Shown one piece after another: positions 49,616-57,784 of a DNA stretch of 64,000 nt (the first letter of the stretch is position 1; each line of letters starts with the position of its first letter). The notes below the pieces were generated by a model. That model saw only the letters and a list, made by a program, of their open reading frames with translations. It did no database searches and had not been told where the DNA came from. This stretch comes from Phototrophicus methaneseepsis. GTDB taxonomy: Bacteria; Chloroflexota; Anaerolineae; Aggregatilineales; Phototrophicaceae. The position numbers and the translations under genes are program-made. The stretch spans positions 5,456,001 to 5,520,000 of the forward strand of contig NZ_CP062983.1 of assembly GCF_015500095.1 (NCBI RefSeq), written 5' to 3'.

Positions 49616-50695
49616 ATGCGACGTTTCCTACTTTCATTATTCACACTTTGTATCTTAGCTATTGGTGCGCCTATCCTGGCACAAGATGCCTCTACAGCCT
49701 CAGAAGCAGAGCCAATCCCGGCATCCATGCGGCTGAATGGCCTGACCATGATTCATCAAGATACCAACCGATGTTCAGCAGCGGCATTCACGATGCAGCT
49801 CAGCTACTTCAACGAGTTTGATGGGACCTACACCACCATTATCCAACGGCTGAACCCCTATGGCGGTGATGTCAGCGTACGTATTGAAGAGATGGCCGTC
49901 GTCGCCGAAGAATTTGGCCTGAACGCAGTCGTCCGGCGCGGGGGCACGCTGGATATACTCAAGCGGTTGGTTGCTGGTGGCTTCCCGGTCTTGATCGAGA
50001 ATGTGTATTACGATGGCGCGAATGGCTGGCAAGATTGGATGAGCCATAACCGCGTGCTCGTCGGCTACAACGACAACCTGCAAGAAATGTACTTCTTCGA
50101 TCCCCTATTGGGTAATGGCTCAGATGGGGGTGGCAGACCCATGACCTATGCCGAAGTTGATCAACGCTGGCGGCCCTTCAACCGAGATTACCTCGTCGTC
50201 TATAAGCCAGAAGACGAAGCCGCTGTCGAAGCCATCCTTGGGCAGCAATGGGACCCCCAATATAACGCGATCTGGACGCTGGCACAGGCAGAAGGCGAAT
50301 TAGAAGGCCCCACGCCGGATTCTTTCGCCATCTTCAATAAAGCCTGGGCCTTACTCCAATTAGAAGAGTACGAAGAGGCCGCCGCTGCATATGACGAAGC
50401 GTTGGAGCTTGGCTTACCCTGGCGTATGCTCTGGTATGAATTTGGCCCCTTCGACGCGTATCTGGCACAGGGACGTTATGATGATGTCATCAACCTCGTC
50501 TATCAGACGCTGCAAGGGACGGATGGCGTCGAGGAGATGTATTATTACATCGCGCAGGCTTATGCTGGCAAAGGTGAGGTCGACCGCGCGATTGCGAACT
50601 TAGAAGCTGCTCTCTACCGCAATCGCTTTTATACAGAAGCCAGCGACCTCATGGCGGAACTCGTCGCCCAGCGCAATGGTGATACCGGCGCATAA
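49616..50695 (+). CDS. Secreted C39-like cysteine peptidase with TPR tail
   Basis: A 359-residue exported protein. MRRFLLSLFTLCILAIGAPILAQ is a signal peptide, which fixes ATG 49616. Residues about 40-200 are a peptidase C39-type (papain-fold) domain, with a possible oxyanion Gln48, catalytic Cys53 in NRCSAAAFTMQLSYF, His144 in WMSHNRVLVGY and Asp162 in YFFDPLLG. The C-terminal half holds TPR-like helices (AWALLQLEEYEEAAAAYDEALELG, and AGKGEVDRAIANLEAALYR). Typical C39 peptidases cut double-Gly leaders inside ABC exporters; this secreted form without an ABC domain must have another role. A terminator follows. Confidence 0.85.
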   Translation: MRRFLLSLFTLCILAIGAPILAQDASTASEAEPIPASMRLNGLTMIHQDTNRCSAAAFTMQLSYFNEFDGTYTTIIQRLNPYGGDVSVRIEEMAVVAEEFGLNAVVRRGGTLDILKRLVAGGFPVLIENVYYDGANGWQDWMSHNRVLVGYNDNLQEMYFFDPLLGNGSDGGGRPMTYAEVDQRWRPFNRDYLVVYKPEDEAAVEAILGQQWDPQYNAIWTLAQAEGELEGPTPDSFAIFNKAWALLQLEEYEEAAAAYDEALELGLPWRMLWYEFGPFDAYLAQGRYDDVINLVYQTLQGTDGVEEMYYYIAQAYAGKGEVDRAIANLEAALYRNRFYTEASDLMAELVAQRNGDTGA

Positions 50696-50758
50696 TCCCG
50701 TTTGCGCGGCATCCCGTCCGCCTATCCGGTCATCGCAAAAAATCGAAGATCGTTGTAT

Positions 50759-50791
50759 AAACCCTGAGGGTACATCTTCAGGGTTTTTATT
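50759..50791 (+). terminator. Terminator of the C39-TPR gene
   Basis: AAACCCTGA (50759-50767) pairs with TCAGGGTTT (50778-50786) around a ten-base loop, followed by TTTATTT. Confidence 0.85.
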
Positions 50792-50847
50792 TGATGTGCC
50801 TTTTCAAAGCTTAACGCTTTCAACAGCCTAACGCATGGAGAACACGC

Positions 50848-51234
50848 ATGAAAACAGTCATTCGCACAGAAAAAGCGCCCGGTTCCGCTGGCCCTTACAG
50901 TCAAGCGATCATCGCTAATGGATTTATCTTCACAGCCGGGCAGGTCGCGCTGGACCCGGCAACCAATACCCTGGTCGAGGGCGGCATCCAGGAACAAACG
51001 CGCCAGGTCCTCAACAACATCAAGACAGTTCTGGAAGCCGCAGGCAGCGACCTGGAACATGTTGTGAAGGCGACTGTCTTCCTGGCAGATATTGGCGACT
51101 TCCAGGCGATGAACGAAGTGTATACCACCTTCTTCCCGGTCGATCCTCCGGCGCGTTCCGCTTTCCAGGTAGGCCACCTGCCCCTGGATGCCATGATTGA
51201 AATCGAAACCATCGCGCTGCCCAAAGAGGACTAA
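50848..51234 (+). CDS. ridA: RidA enamine/imine deaminase
   Basis: A 128-residue RidA (YjgF/YER057c/UK114). APGSAGPYSQAIIANGFIFTAGQVALDP is the conserved start with the Tyr and Ser of the pocket. FPVDPPARSAFQVGHLPLDAMIEIE contains the catalytic Arg in the P-A-R-S motif and the final Glu. It hydrolyses reactive 2-aminoacrylate and other enamines released by PLP enzymes, of which this window has two aminotransferases. GGAG 7 bases before ATG 50848. Single-gene unit. Confidence 0.96.
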   Translation: MKTVIRTEKAPGSAGPYSQAIIANGFIFTAGQVALDPATNTLVEGGIQEQTRQVLNNIKTVLEAAGSDLEHVVKATVFLADIGDFQAMNEVYTTFFPVDPPARSAFQVGHLPLDAMIEIETIALPKED

Positions 51235-51343
51235 AGCCCAGAAGGCGATATGATTATAAAGTCATAAATGAAATAATCGTTAAGGTAAGGTTAACGCAAA
51301 CCATGCTAAAATAGCATTGTTAATAAATCTTACCGGAGTTACG

Positions 51344-51763
51344 ATGCCTATTTCTGTTAGCTGGCATGAAAAAGAAACCAACGTCATCCTCTACCAATTC
51401 TCACAGACATGGACCTGGTCGGAGTTGTATCGTGCTGCGAAAAGAGCCATGGCAATGCCACCTAATGGATATGGTATGACGTATTCTTTGCTAGACTGGA
51501 CGCAAACAGAAGGGTTCCCTGCCGGGCCAGGTTTGATGCATATGTCGTCTGTGATGTCGATACAGCCCTCACACCGTGCCTTAACGATTATGGCTTCCGC
51601 CCACCCACAGGTCCGCCTGATGGTCAATATGGTGCACAAAACATACCCGCAACGGGTTGAAAGCTTCCTAGTAGCGCAGACGCTGGATGAAGCCATCACA
51701 CAGATACGCAATCATAAATGCCGCTATGAAGGCATCCGCCTGATTCAGCCACGCACGGGTTAA
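51344..51763 (+). CDS. STAS-like small protein, third member in this window
   Basis: A 139-residue protein. CGGAG 5 bases before ATG 51344 favours this start. SVSWHEKETNVILYQFSQTWTWSELYRAAKRA, then a strand (TYSLLDWTQTEGFPAGP), a helix and LTIMASAHPQVRLMVNMV, TYPQRVESFLVAQTLDEAI follow the same strand-helix order as the STAS-like genes at 21825 and 23603, though identity is low. An extended -10-like TGCTAAAAT (51304-51312) lies directly upstream. No partner domain is attached. A terminator follows. Confidence 0.65.
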   Translation: MPISVSWHEKETNVILYQFSQTWTWSELYRAAKRAMAMPPNGYGMTYSLLDWTQTEGFPAGPGLMHMSSVMSIQPSHRALTIMASAHPQVRLMVNMVHKTYPQRVESFLVAQTLDEAITQIRNHKCRYEGIRLIQPRTG

Positions 51764-51767
51764 ACAC

Positions 51768-51806
51768 AGCCCAATGGCCTTACTAGTGAGGTCGTTGGGC
51801 TTTTTA
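51768..51806 (+). terminator. Terminator of the third STAS-like gene
   Basis: AGCCCAA (51768-51774) pairs with TTGGGCT (51795-51801), extended inward by GGCCT/AGGTC with wobbles, then TTTTT. Confidence 0.85.
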
Positions 51807-51976
51807 ATAGCCTATACACTCTATTCAGCGCACCCAACCTGCCAATAAATCCCTCATCATAGATAAACCACATAGGTAAACCACATCATAGATGTAAAAC
51901 GTTCGTTAAACGTCAGGACGCGCAGCCCTTTTTTGTCGTATACTGGCCTTATCAGCAGCATAGTGGAGATAGATCT

Positions 51977-52315
51977 ATGGTGACCCTCAAGCGCATCGTA
52001 CCACGTTCTGCGTTCCGAGTCGGCTTTGGCATTGGCGCAGTGCTGATGTTCATCCAGATAGCCGTCTACACCCTGTTTATGCTCGTCATCGTAAATATAC
52101 CGCCGCATGCCTTTGGCATCGACTTCATCGTACGGACGGTTATGAATATATTCATCTCTGGGCTGAGTATGGGCGTTACGGCCTGGATCGCCGTCATTAT
52201 TTATAACTGGGTTGCCAAGCGTCGCGGTGGCTTACAATTCGAACTCGATTACAGCGACTTCGAAACCAAGCGCAAGAATGACGAATTCCCTGATGATGGT
52301 ACGACGACTGTTTAA
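51977..52315 (+). CDS. Small membrane protein
   Basis: A 112-residue protein with two transmembrane helices (GFGIGAVLMFIQIAVYTLFMLVIV and FISGLSMGVTAWIAVIIYNWV) and a charged, acidic C-terminal tail (ELDYSDFETKRKNDEFPDD) in the cytoplasm. GGAG lies 8 bases before ATG 51977. No family was recognised. A terminator follows. Confidence 0.68.
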   Translation: MVTLKRIVPRSAFRVGFGIGAVLMFIQIAVYTLFMLVIVNIPPHAFGIDFIVRTVMNIFISGLSMGVTAWIAVIIYNWVAKRRGGLQFELDYSDFETKRKNDEFPDDGTTTV

Positions 52316-52348
52316 CTGAAGACTGGCTTACAGTCAGCATCACTTGCC

Positions 52349-52380
52349 AAAGTCCTACCTACTGTTGGGCAGGACTTTTA
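52349..52380 (+). terminator. Terminator of the small membrane gene
   Basis: AAAGTCCT (52349-52356) pairs with AGGACTTT (52371-52378), with partial inner CC/GG pairing, then TTA. Confidence 0.7.
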
Positions 52381-52508
52381 CTGCTGCCTGCGTGCTCGCT
52401 TGAACCAAACCAGCGCGTAAATGCCCTGCTTCTAACCCGCAACTAAACACACCGTCCCCATTCTGCTAAAATAAAGCAGATCTGTATCATCAATAATGGT
52501 TATCCCAC

Positions 52509-54335
52509 ATGCCATCTAAGTTTGATTTTGACCCGCACGCCCATCGTGAGCAAGTTATCGCTATCCTGCGCGAAGTACTCAGTGCCCCTGATCGGCTGGC
52601 ACACGGTGACTTCGAGCGTATTTTGCGGGAGTATCCCATGCCAGCGGGCGAAGGCATGTACAGCCGTCCGCAGCTCATCCAGAGCTATCGCACCTTCGCT
52701 GGGGAAGACGGCCTGCCCGAATACAGTGATGAACAGCTTTTCAAGCTGCGTCGTAAGCCGATGCGGACGATCAGCGGGGTGACGCCCGTCACCGTGCTAA
52801 CCAAGCCGTTCCCCTGCCCTGGGGAGTGCATCTTCTGCCCGAACGATGTGCGTATGCCCAAAAGCTACCTCAGCGACGAGCCAGGCGCCCAGCGTGCTGA
52901 ACAAAACAGCTTCGACCCCTATTTGCAGACTTATACGCGGGTGTTGACCTATTTCAACATGGGCCACCCGACGGATAAAATCGAGGTCATCATCCTGGGC
53001 GGAACATGGTCCTTCTACCCGGAGACATTCCAGATATGGTTTGTGAAGCGTATCTTCGACGCGCTGCACGACTTTGGCAAAGGGATTGATCGCCGCCAGG
53101 AAGTGTGGGATGCGTTGGAAGCAGGGTCCCAGTTCTACCCAGAGCATAATACCAGCAATGTACAGATCGTCGGCGCACAGCAGACCTATAACAAGGTCGT
53201 GCAGCAGGTCTATGCCAACGAGATGCACCGTTCCCGCGAGCTGGTGAAGGATATCGCCACAGGGGCCATCGAGCGCAGCCCGATTGATGAATACGCGACC
53301 TGGGATGAACTAGAAGCGGCCCATACAGAGAACGAAACGGCTGATTGCCGTGTGGTCGGGCTGGTTGTGGAAACGCGACCGGACCACATCAGCGCGGAAG
53401 AAGTGCTGCGGATTCGCCGCCTGGGCTGTACAAAGGTTCAGATTGGCTTCCAGAGCTTGAATGACGACGTCCTGCGCAAAAACCGACGCGGCCACACCGT
53501 AGAGGCGACACGTCGTGCCGTTAAGTTGCTGCGACAAGCCGGCTTCAAGATTCATGCCCACTGGATGCCGAATCTCTATGGCAGCGACCCGGAAGCAGAC
53601 ATCGAAGATTATCGCAAGATGTTTGGCGATCCGGACTTTCGCCCGGATGAGCTTAAGGTTTATCCATGCAGCCTGATCGAGAGCGCTGAGCTGATGCAAT
53701 ATTATCAGCGGGGCGATTGGCAGCCTTATACCCATGAGGAACTGCTGCATACGCTCGTCGAGTGCTTTAAGATGACGCCAGAATACTGCCGCCTGACGCG
53801 CGTCATCCGCGATATTCCCAGCACGGATATTGTCGATGGCAACCAGCTTACCAACTTCCGCCAGATTGTGGACCAGACCTTAGCCAAGCAGGGCGAGCGC
53901 TCCATGGACATCCGTGCGCGGGAGGTACGTCATAAGACGATCGCGCCGGATGCGCTGCACCTGGACGAAGTCTGGTATGGTTCCAGCAGCAGTGAGGAAG
54001 TCTTCCTGCAATTCATCACAGAGGACCGCGAGATTGCGGGCTTCTTGCGGTTGTGCCTGCCCTTCGCGGATGAGGCCCCACTGCACCCGGAACTGGCTGA
54101 TGCGGCGATTATCCGTGAGGTGCATGTGTACGGGCAGTCATTGGGCATTGGCGAGAGTGAGACGGGCCGCGCGCAGCATGCGGGCCTGGGGACAGCGCTG
54201 ATCGAACGGGCGGTCGAATTGGCGACGGAACGCGGTTATGGCAGGCTGGCGGTCATCAGCGCGATTGGCACCCGCGGCTACTATCGCAAGCGCGGCTTTG
54301 AAGATGGCGTCCTGTATCAGGTTCGGGCATTGTAA
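52509..54335 (+). CDS. elp3: Elp3-type tRNA U34 carboxymethyltransferase (radical SAM + acetyltransferase)
   Basis: A 608-residue single-polypeptide Elp3. The radical SAM cluster is FPCPGECIFCP (C103, C107, C110). IEVIILGGTWSFYP, VVGLVVETRPDHI and KVQIGFQSLNDDVL are barrel strands. The C-terminal lysine-acetyltransferase-like domain (about 460-608) ends with AGLGTALIERAVELATERGYGRLAVISAIGTRGYYRKRGF, the acetyl-CoA loop and catalytic region. It adds a carboxymethyl group to uridine 34 of tRNA. Bacterial homologues without the other Elongator subunits are known, among them the structurally studied one of Dehalococcoides, also a Chloroflexota member. An extended -10-like TGCTAAAAT (52464-52472) precedes it by about 37 bases. 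Confidence 0.96.
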   Translation: MPSKFDFDPHAHREQVIAILREVLSAPDRLAHGDFERILREYPMPAGEGMYSRPQLIQSYRTFAGEDGLPEYSDEQLFKLRRKPMRTISGVTPVTVLTKPFPCPGECIFCPNDVRMPKSYLSDEPGAQRAEQNSFDPYLQTYTRVLTYFNMGHPTDKIEVIILGGTWSFYPETFQIWFVKRIFDALHDFGKGIDRRQEVWDALEAGSQFYPEHNTSNVQIVGAQQTYNKVVQQVYANEMHRSRELVKDIATGAIERSPIDEYATWDELEAAHTENETADCRVVGLVVETRPDHISAEEVLRIRRLGCTKVQIGFQSLNDDVLRKNRRGHTVEATRRAVKLLRQAGFKIHAHWMPNLYGSDPEADIEDYRKMFGDPDFRPDELKVYPCSLIESAELMQYYQRGDWQPYTHEELLHTLVECFKMTPEYCRLTRVIRDIPSTDIVDGNQLTNFRQIVDQTLAKQGERSMDIRAREVRHKTIAPDALHLDEVWYGSSSSEEVFLQFITEDREIAGFLRLCLPFADEAPLHPELADAAIIREVHVYGQSLGIGESETGRAQHAGLGTALIERAVELATERGYGRLAVISAIGTRGYYRKRGFEDGVLYQVRAL

Positions 54336-54356
54336 AAGCACGCACTGCCCCAGTTT

Positions 54357-54382
54357 TAACACAGAGACGCAGAGGCACAGAG
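54357..54382 (+). repeat. Second copy of the purine-rich dispersed element
   Basis: TAACACAGAGACGCAGAGGC followed by ACAGAG lies directly after elp3 and before its terminator. It is a variant of the element at 37650-37676. Confidence 0.4.
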
Positions 54383-54391
54383 ATTTCGAAG

Positions 54392-54416
54392 AGGCACGAC
54401 CTATCGTGCCTTTTTT
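54392..54416 (+). terminator. Terminator of elp3
   Basis: AGGCACGA (54392-54399) pairs with TCGTGCCT (54404-54411), loop CCTA, followed by TTTTTAA. Confidence 0.88.
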
Positions 54417-54543
54417 AATTCCCGGTGGCACATGGTAAGCCTGTTATGTGATTCCCTGGAAAACGTGACTACGTTATGCTGTGCACCGCCTCAGTTTGTA
54501 ATATGATTAATAGACGATTTACGAACCTGTATGAGGCTCTCCT

Positions 54544-55785
54544 ATGCCGCCACAAAATGACGAAGAACGCGCCGAACTCGACCGCTTGATTACACAGATG
54601 CGGGAAGGCAAGCGGGATTTTGAGAACGAGAAGAACGATGAAGTTGTTCAGGCTATCACACTCTTACGTGAGCGAGGTTGGTTTACTGACGGGGCACAAT
54701 ACAGAGCTGAGCTGAGAAGAGCTGAGAAGAGATGGACTGATCTAATTGGGGCTGATCTGAGATGGACTGATCTGAGGGGAGCTAATCTAGGTAACGCTGA
54801 TCTGAGTGGAACTAATCTGAGTGACGCTCATCTGATAAGGGCTCATCTGAGTGGCGCTCATCTGAGTAGCGCTGATCTGAGATGGGCTGATCTGAGTGAG
54901 GCTGATCTGCAGGAAGCTGACCTGAGTGAGGCTGATCTGAGGATGGCTGATCTGAGTGGCGCTGATCTGAATGGGGCTCATCTGAGTGGCGCTCATCTGA
55001 GTGGCGCTGATTTGAGTGGTGCTCATCTGAATGGCGCTCATCTCCAGGGCGCAACCATTGGTGGAACAATACTTACAGATATGGATTTATCGGGTTGTAT
55101 CGGTTTGGAAAAGATGAATCATCTTCGCCCAAGTTATATAGATTACACAACCTTTTATAAATCAGGCCCTCTATCGGAAGCCTTTCTTAAAGGTTGCGGT
55201 GTGCCCGAAAATCTCATAACTTTTTTGCCATCCCTTGTATCGAAAGGTATCGAGTTGTTTTCTACGTTTATCAGCTACAGCTACGACAGCCGTAATCCGA
55301 ATGATCCTGGAAATATATTTGCGCAAAAAGTTCATGATTGGTTACAAAAACAAGGTGTTCGCTGCTGGTTAGACAAGCACCAAGTTAACGCAGGTGACTT
55401 TGTGCTGGAAAGCATCGACGAGGGTATAAAAGTCTGGGATAAACTCGTTTTCTGTTGTAACGAGCGCGCTATGAATAGTGAGTGGGTGCGTAAGGAACTG
55501 CGTCGAGCCATTGAAAAAGAAAACGAAACAGAAAAAAAACTAGGGAAGCGGCTTCCCATCATTATCCCACTAAACATGGATGATTATCTATTCAGTGAGG
55601 CTTGTAAAAAACACCCCTATCGATTGGAGCTTGTAGAGCGCAACGCAGTTGACTTTGTTGATTGGGAAGTTGACGAAGATAAATTCCAACATGGTATGGA
55701 ACTCGTCTTACGTGCTTTACGCTTAGATGGCGGCAAGCCCCCCGCACCAGAACCTAAAATTTTCCCGCTAGATGATGACAATTGA
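54544..55785 (+). CDS. Pentapeptide-repeat protein fused to a TIR domain
   Basis: A 413-residue protein with three parts. Residues 1-55 are helical. Residues about 60-185 are some 22 pentapeptide repeats of the A(D/N/H)Lxx type (ADLRW, ANLGN, ADLSG, AHLSG), which fold into a square beta-helix. Residues about 235-395 are a TIR domain: STFISYSYDS, DWLQKQGVRCWLDKHQVNAGDF, and SEWVRKEL with the Trp-x3-Glu motif whose Glu is catalytic in TIR NADases. GAGG precedes ATG 54544. This is a single-gene unit. Likely roles are cell death or signalling through NAD cleavage, with the repeat part as sensor; no partner defence gene is adjacent. Confidence 0.9.
   Translation: MPPQNDEERAELDRLITQMREGKRDFENEKNDEVVQAITLLRERGWFTDGAQYRAELRRAEKRWTDLIGADLRWTDLRGANLGNADLSGTNLSDAHLIRAHLSGAHLSSADLRWADLSEADLQEADLSEADLRMADLSGADLNGAHLSGAHLSGADLSGAHLNGAHLQGATIGGTILTDMDLSGCIGLEKMNHLRPSYIDYTTFYKSGPLSEAFLKGCGVPENLITFLPSLVSKGIELFSTFISYSYDSRNPNDPGNIFAQKVHDWLQKQGVRCWLDKHQVNAGDFVLESIDEGIKVWDKLVFCCNERAMNSEWVRKELRRAIEKENETEKKLGKRLPIIIPLNMDDYLFSEACKKHPYRLELVERNAVDFVDWEVDEDKFQHGMELVLRALRLDGGKPPAPEPKIFPLDDDN
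54721..55068 (+). repeat. DNA-level tandem repeat inside the pentapeptide-repeat gene
   Basis: A 15-base unit close to GCTGATCTGAGTGGC (also with GCTCATCTGAG) recurs some 20 times. The units differ little at DNA level, so the array is recent or kept uniform and could change length by recombination. Confidence 0.8.
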
Positions 55786-55881
55786 AGCCAATCCCAATCA
55801 AACACCCAATCATTAGGGGGATGACGGCTGTCTCTGTCTGGTAGACTAATGAGGAGTCGAACACAGAAAGGGAAAACTTTC

Positions 55882-56073
55882 GTGGAGAAGAAAAAGAATT
55901 CAGAGACGAAGATGAACCCCGCTGGTATTGCGATTGGTATCGCAGTTGGTTCTGGGATTGGCGTTGCGCTGGGTAATATGTCACTCGGTCTAGGTGTCGG
56001 TGTGGCTATCGGTGTGGCAATGGCCGTCTCTATGGGCCAGCAGGAAGAAAAAGCCAAGAACGACGACGTATAG
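55882..56073 (+). CDS. Small glycine-zipper membrane protein
   Basis: A product of about 63 residues. A basic head (EKKKNSETK) is followed by a Gly-rich hydrophobic stretch with GxxxG spacing (GIAIGIAVGSGIGVALG, GLGVGVAIGVAMAVSMG) and a charged tail (QQEEKAKNDDV). It resembles glycine-zipper proteins and the membrane-spanning part of some bacteriocin-like peptides. GTG 55882 has AAGGGA about 9 bases upstream; ATG 55849 and ATG 55912 are alternatives. It lies between the TIR gene and rho. Function unknown. Confidence 0.65.
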   Translation: MEKKKNSETKMNPAGIAIGIAVGSGIGVALGNMSLGLGVGVAIGVAMAVSMGQQEEKAKNDDV

Positions 56074-56100
56074 GCGTTCTTGTGCATGCTACAGAAAAAT

Positions 56101-56135
56101 AAAAAAGGCACGCCCCTTGGGGACGTGCCTTTTGC
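56101..56135. terminator. Bidirectional terminator between the glycine-zipper gene and rho
   Basis: AAAAGGCACG (56103-56112) pairs with CGTGCCTTTT (56124-56133), with inner CCCC/GGGG. T runs occur on both strands. Confidence 0.93.
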
Positions 56136-56156
56136 TTTCTGCGATGCGATGGCGAT

Positions 56157-57449
56157 TTAGTAGAAGGATTTTTCGCCGTTGCCGTTGGTCGCGCCAGGCA
56201 GATTATTGAGGAAGTCCTCATTGGTCTGGTACATACGGAAGCTGTTAAGCAATTGTTCCGTTGCGCCAACTTCGCCGGAATCCGCATTATCTGCGAGGTG
56301 GTTCCACATACGGCGCATGGTATACACGCGCTGGAGCACATCCGGGCCGAGCAGCAGTTCTTCGCGGCGGGTCGAGCTCTGGCCGATGTCGTAAGCCGGG
56401 AAGATACGGCGTTCTTGCAGGCGGCGGCTGAGGTGGAGTTCCATGTTGCCGGTACCTTTAAATTCTTCGTAGATCATGTCGTCCATCTTGCTGCCGGTAT
56501 TGACAAGGCAGGTGGCGACGATGGTCAGGCTGCCGCCCTCTTCCACATTACGCGCTGCACCAAAGATGCGCTTCGGCGGATGAATAGCTGATGGATCAAG
56601 ACCACCGGAGAGCGTGCGGCCACTGGTCGGCACGACGAGGTTATAAGCGCGTGCCAGACGGGTAATACTATCCAGCAGCAGCACCACATCCTTCTTCAGC
56701 TCGACGAGACGCTTGGCGCGTTCCAGGGCCATTTCGGCCACGCGCACATGATGCGTCACCGGATCATCGAATGTGGAAGCGATTACTTCTGCATCCACGC
56801 TGCGATCCATGTCCGTCACTTCTTCAGGCCGCTCACCGATGAGTGCAATCATCAGATGCACCTGCGGGTAATTATGGCTGATCGCGTTGGCGATGTCTTT
56901 CAGGACTGTCGTCTTACCCGCCTTTGGCGGCGATACGATCAGACCACGCTGGCCGAAGCCGACGGGAGCAACCAGATTGAGTAAGCGGGTGGAGAGGATA
57001 TTGGGGCGGGTTTCCAGGTTAAAGCCACGTTCCGGGAAGATCGGCGTCAGCGATTCAAAATAGGGGCGTCGCTTGACATCTTCCGGGTTGAAGCCGTTAA
57101 CGGCATTCACACGCAGCAGGCCGTAGTACTTCTCGCTGTCTTTAGGAGAGCGAACCTGCCCGATGACCATATCGCCAGTGCGCAGGTTAAAGCGCTTAAT
57201 CTGCGATTGGCTGACGTAGATGTCATTGACACCTGGCAGATAATTTTCGCTGCGTAAGAAGCCAATGCCATCATCGACCACTTCTAGCACGCCGCCGCGC
57301 AATTGGTGGCCCTGACGTTCAGCTTCGACACGCATCAGGCCGACGATCAAATCGTCCTTTTTTAAGCGGCTAAAACGCGGAACTTCATGCTCGCGCGCCA
57401 AAGCTCGCAATTCTTGCAGAGTTTTGCCTTCGAGTTGGGCTATGTCCAT
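56157..57449 (-). CDS. rho: Transcription termination factor Rho
   Basis: A 430-residue Rho. The N-terminal Rho-N helix ([19 protein letters not shown]) leads to the RNA-binding OB domain ([42 protein letters not shown]). The ATPase has Walker [16 protein letters not shown], Walker [17 protein letters not shown] and the secondary RNA-binding Q and R loops in the region with [12 protein letters not shown] and [20 protein letters not shown]. Length and order are standard. It releases RNA polymerase on unstructured transcripts, next to many intrinsic terminators in this genome. A good promoter lies 230 bases upstream, leaving a long leader suitable for autoregulation. Confidence 0.98.
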   Translation of the reverse strand: MDIAQLEGKTLQELRALAREHEVPRFSRLKKDDLIVGLMRVEAERQGHQLRGGVLEVVDDGIGFLRSENYLPGVNDIYVSQSQIKRFNLRTGDMVIGQVRSPKDSEKYYGLLRVNAVNGFNPEDVKRRPYFESLTPIFPERGFNLETRPNILSTRLLNLVAPVGFGQRGLIVSPPKAGKTTVLKDIANAISHNYPQVHLMIALIGERPEEVTDMDRSVDAEVIASTFDDPVTHHVRVAEMALERAKRLVELKKDVVLLLDSITRLARAYNLVVPTSGRTLSGGLDPSAIHPPKRIFGAARNVEEGGSLTIVATCLVNTGSKMDDMIYEEFKGTGNMELHLSRRLQERRIFPAYDIGQSSTRREELLLGPDVLQRVYTMRRMWNHLADNADSGEVGATEQLLNSFRMYQTNEDFLNNLPGATNGNGEKSFY

Positions 57450-57784
57450 ATATATTGTTTCTCCGGTATTTGCGCTGATAGGCGCGCATCCATGCCGCAG
57501 ATCATCGGGCAGGATACTAAAATGATTGTTATAGGCCGGTGGATATCCGGTTCATAAGCAGTTTCAGCGTGGGTAGGCGGTCCCTGAGACACAGGGATGC
57601 CATATCAGGTGATATTTTTGTCAATGTACGCTGTAGGGTAATTGGATGAAAGGCAAAAAAGCCTGACTTTTGTCAAGATCATAGCATAGTTTGTTTGCCG
57701 GGTCAAACCCCTTTGTACGATAATAATTAAGGTTAAATGACTTTATTTGAAAATCGTATCCTCCGTTAGATTCACCTATCGATT
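57450..57784. other. rho leader region
   Basis: No gene is supported in these 335 bases. On the minus strand they hold the rho promoter (57678-57706) and a leader of about 220 bases. GGCAAAAAAGCC near 57654-57664 forms only a short hairpin. Rho leaders are known sites of autoregulation by premature termination. Confidence 0.5.
57678..57706 (-). promoter_or_regulatory. Sigma-70 promoter of rho
   Basis: On the minus strand TTGACC (complement of 57701-57706), a 17-base spacer ending TGC, and TATGAT (complement of 57678-57683) form a near-consensus extended -10 promoter. Confidence 0.7.

Noticed and set aside
54721-55068. CRISPR-like regular repetition
   Set aside because: The 15-base units are contiguous, in frame and encode pentapeptide repeats; there are no unique spacers.
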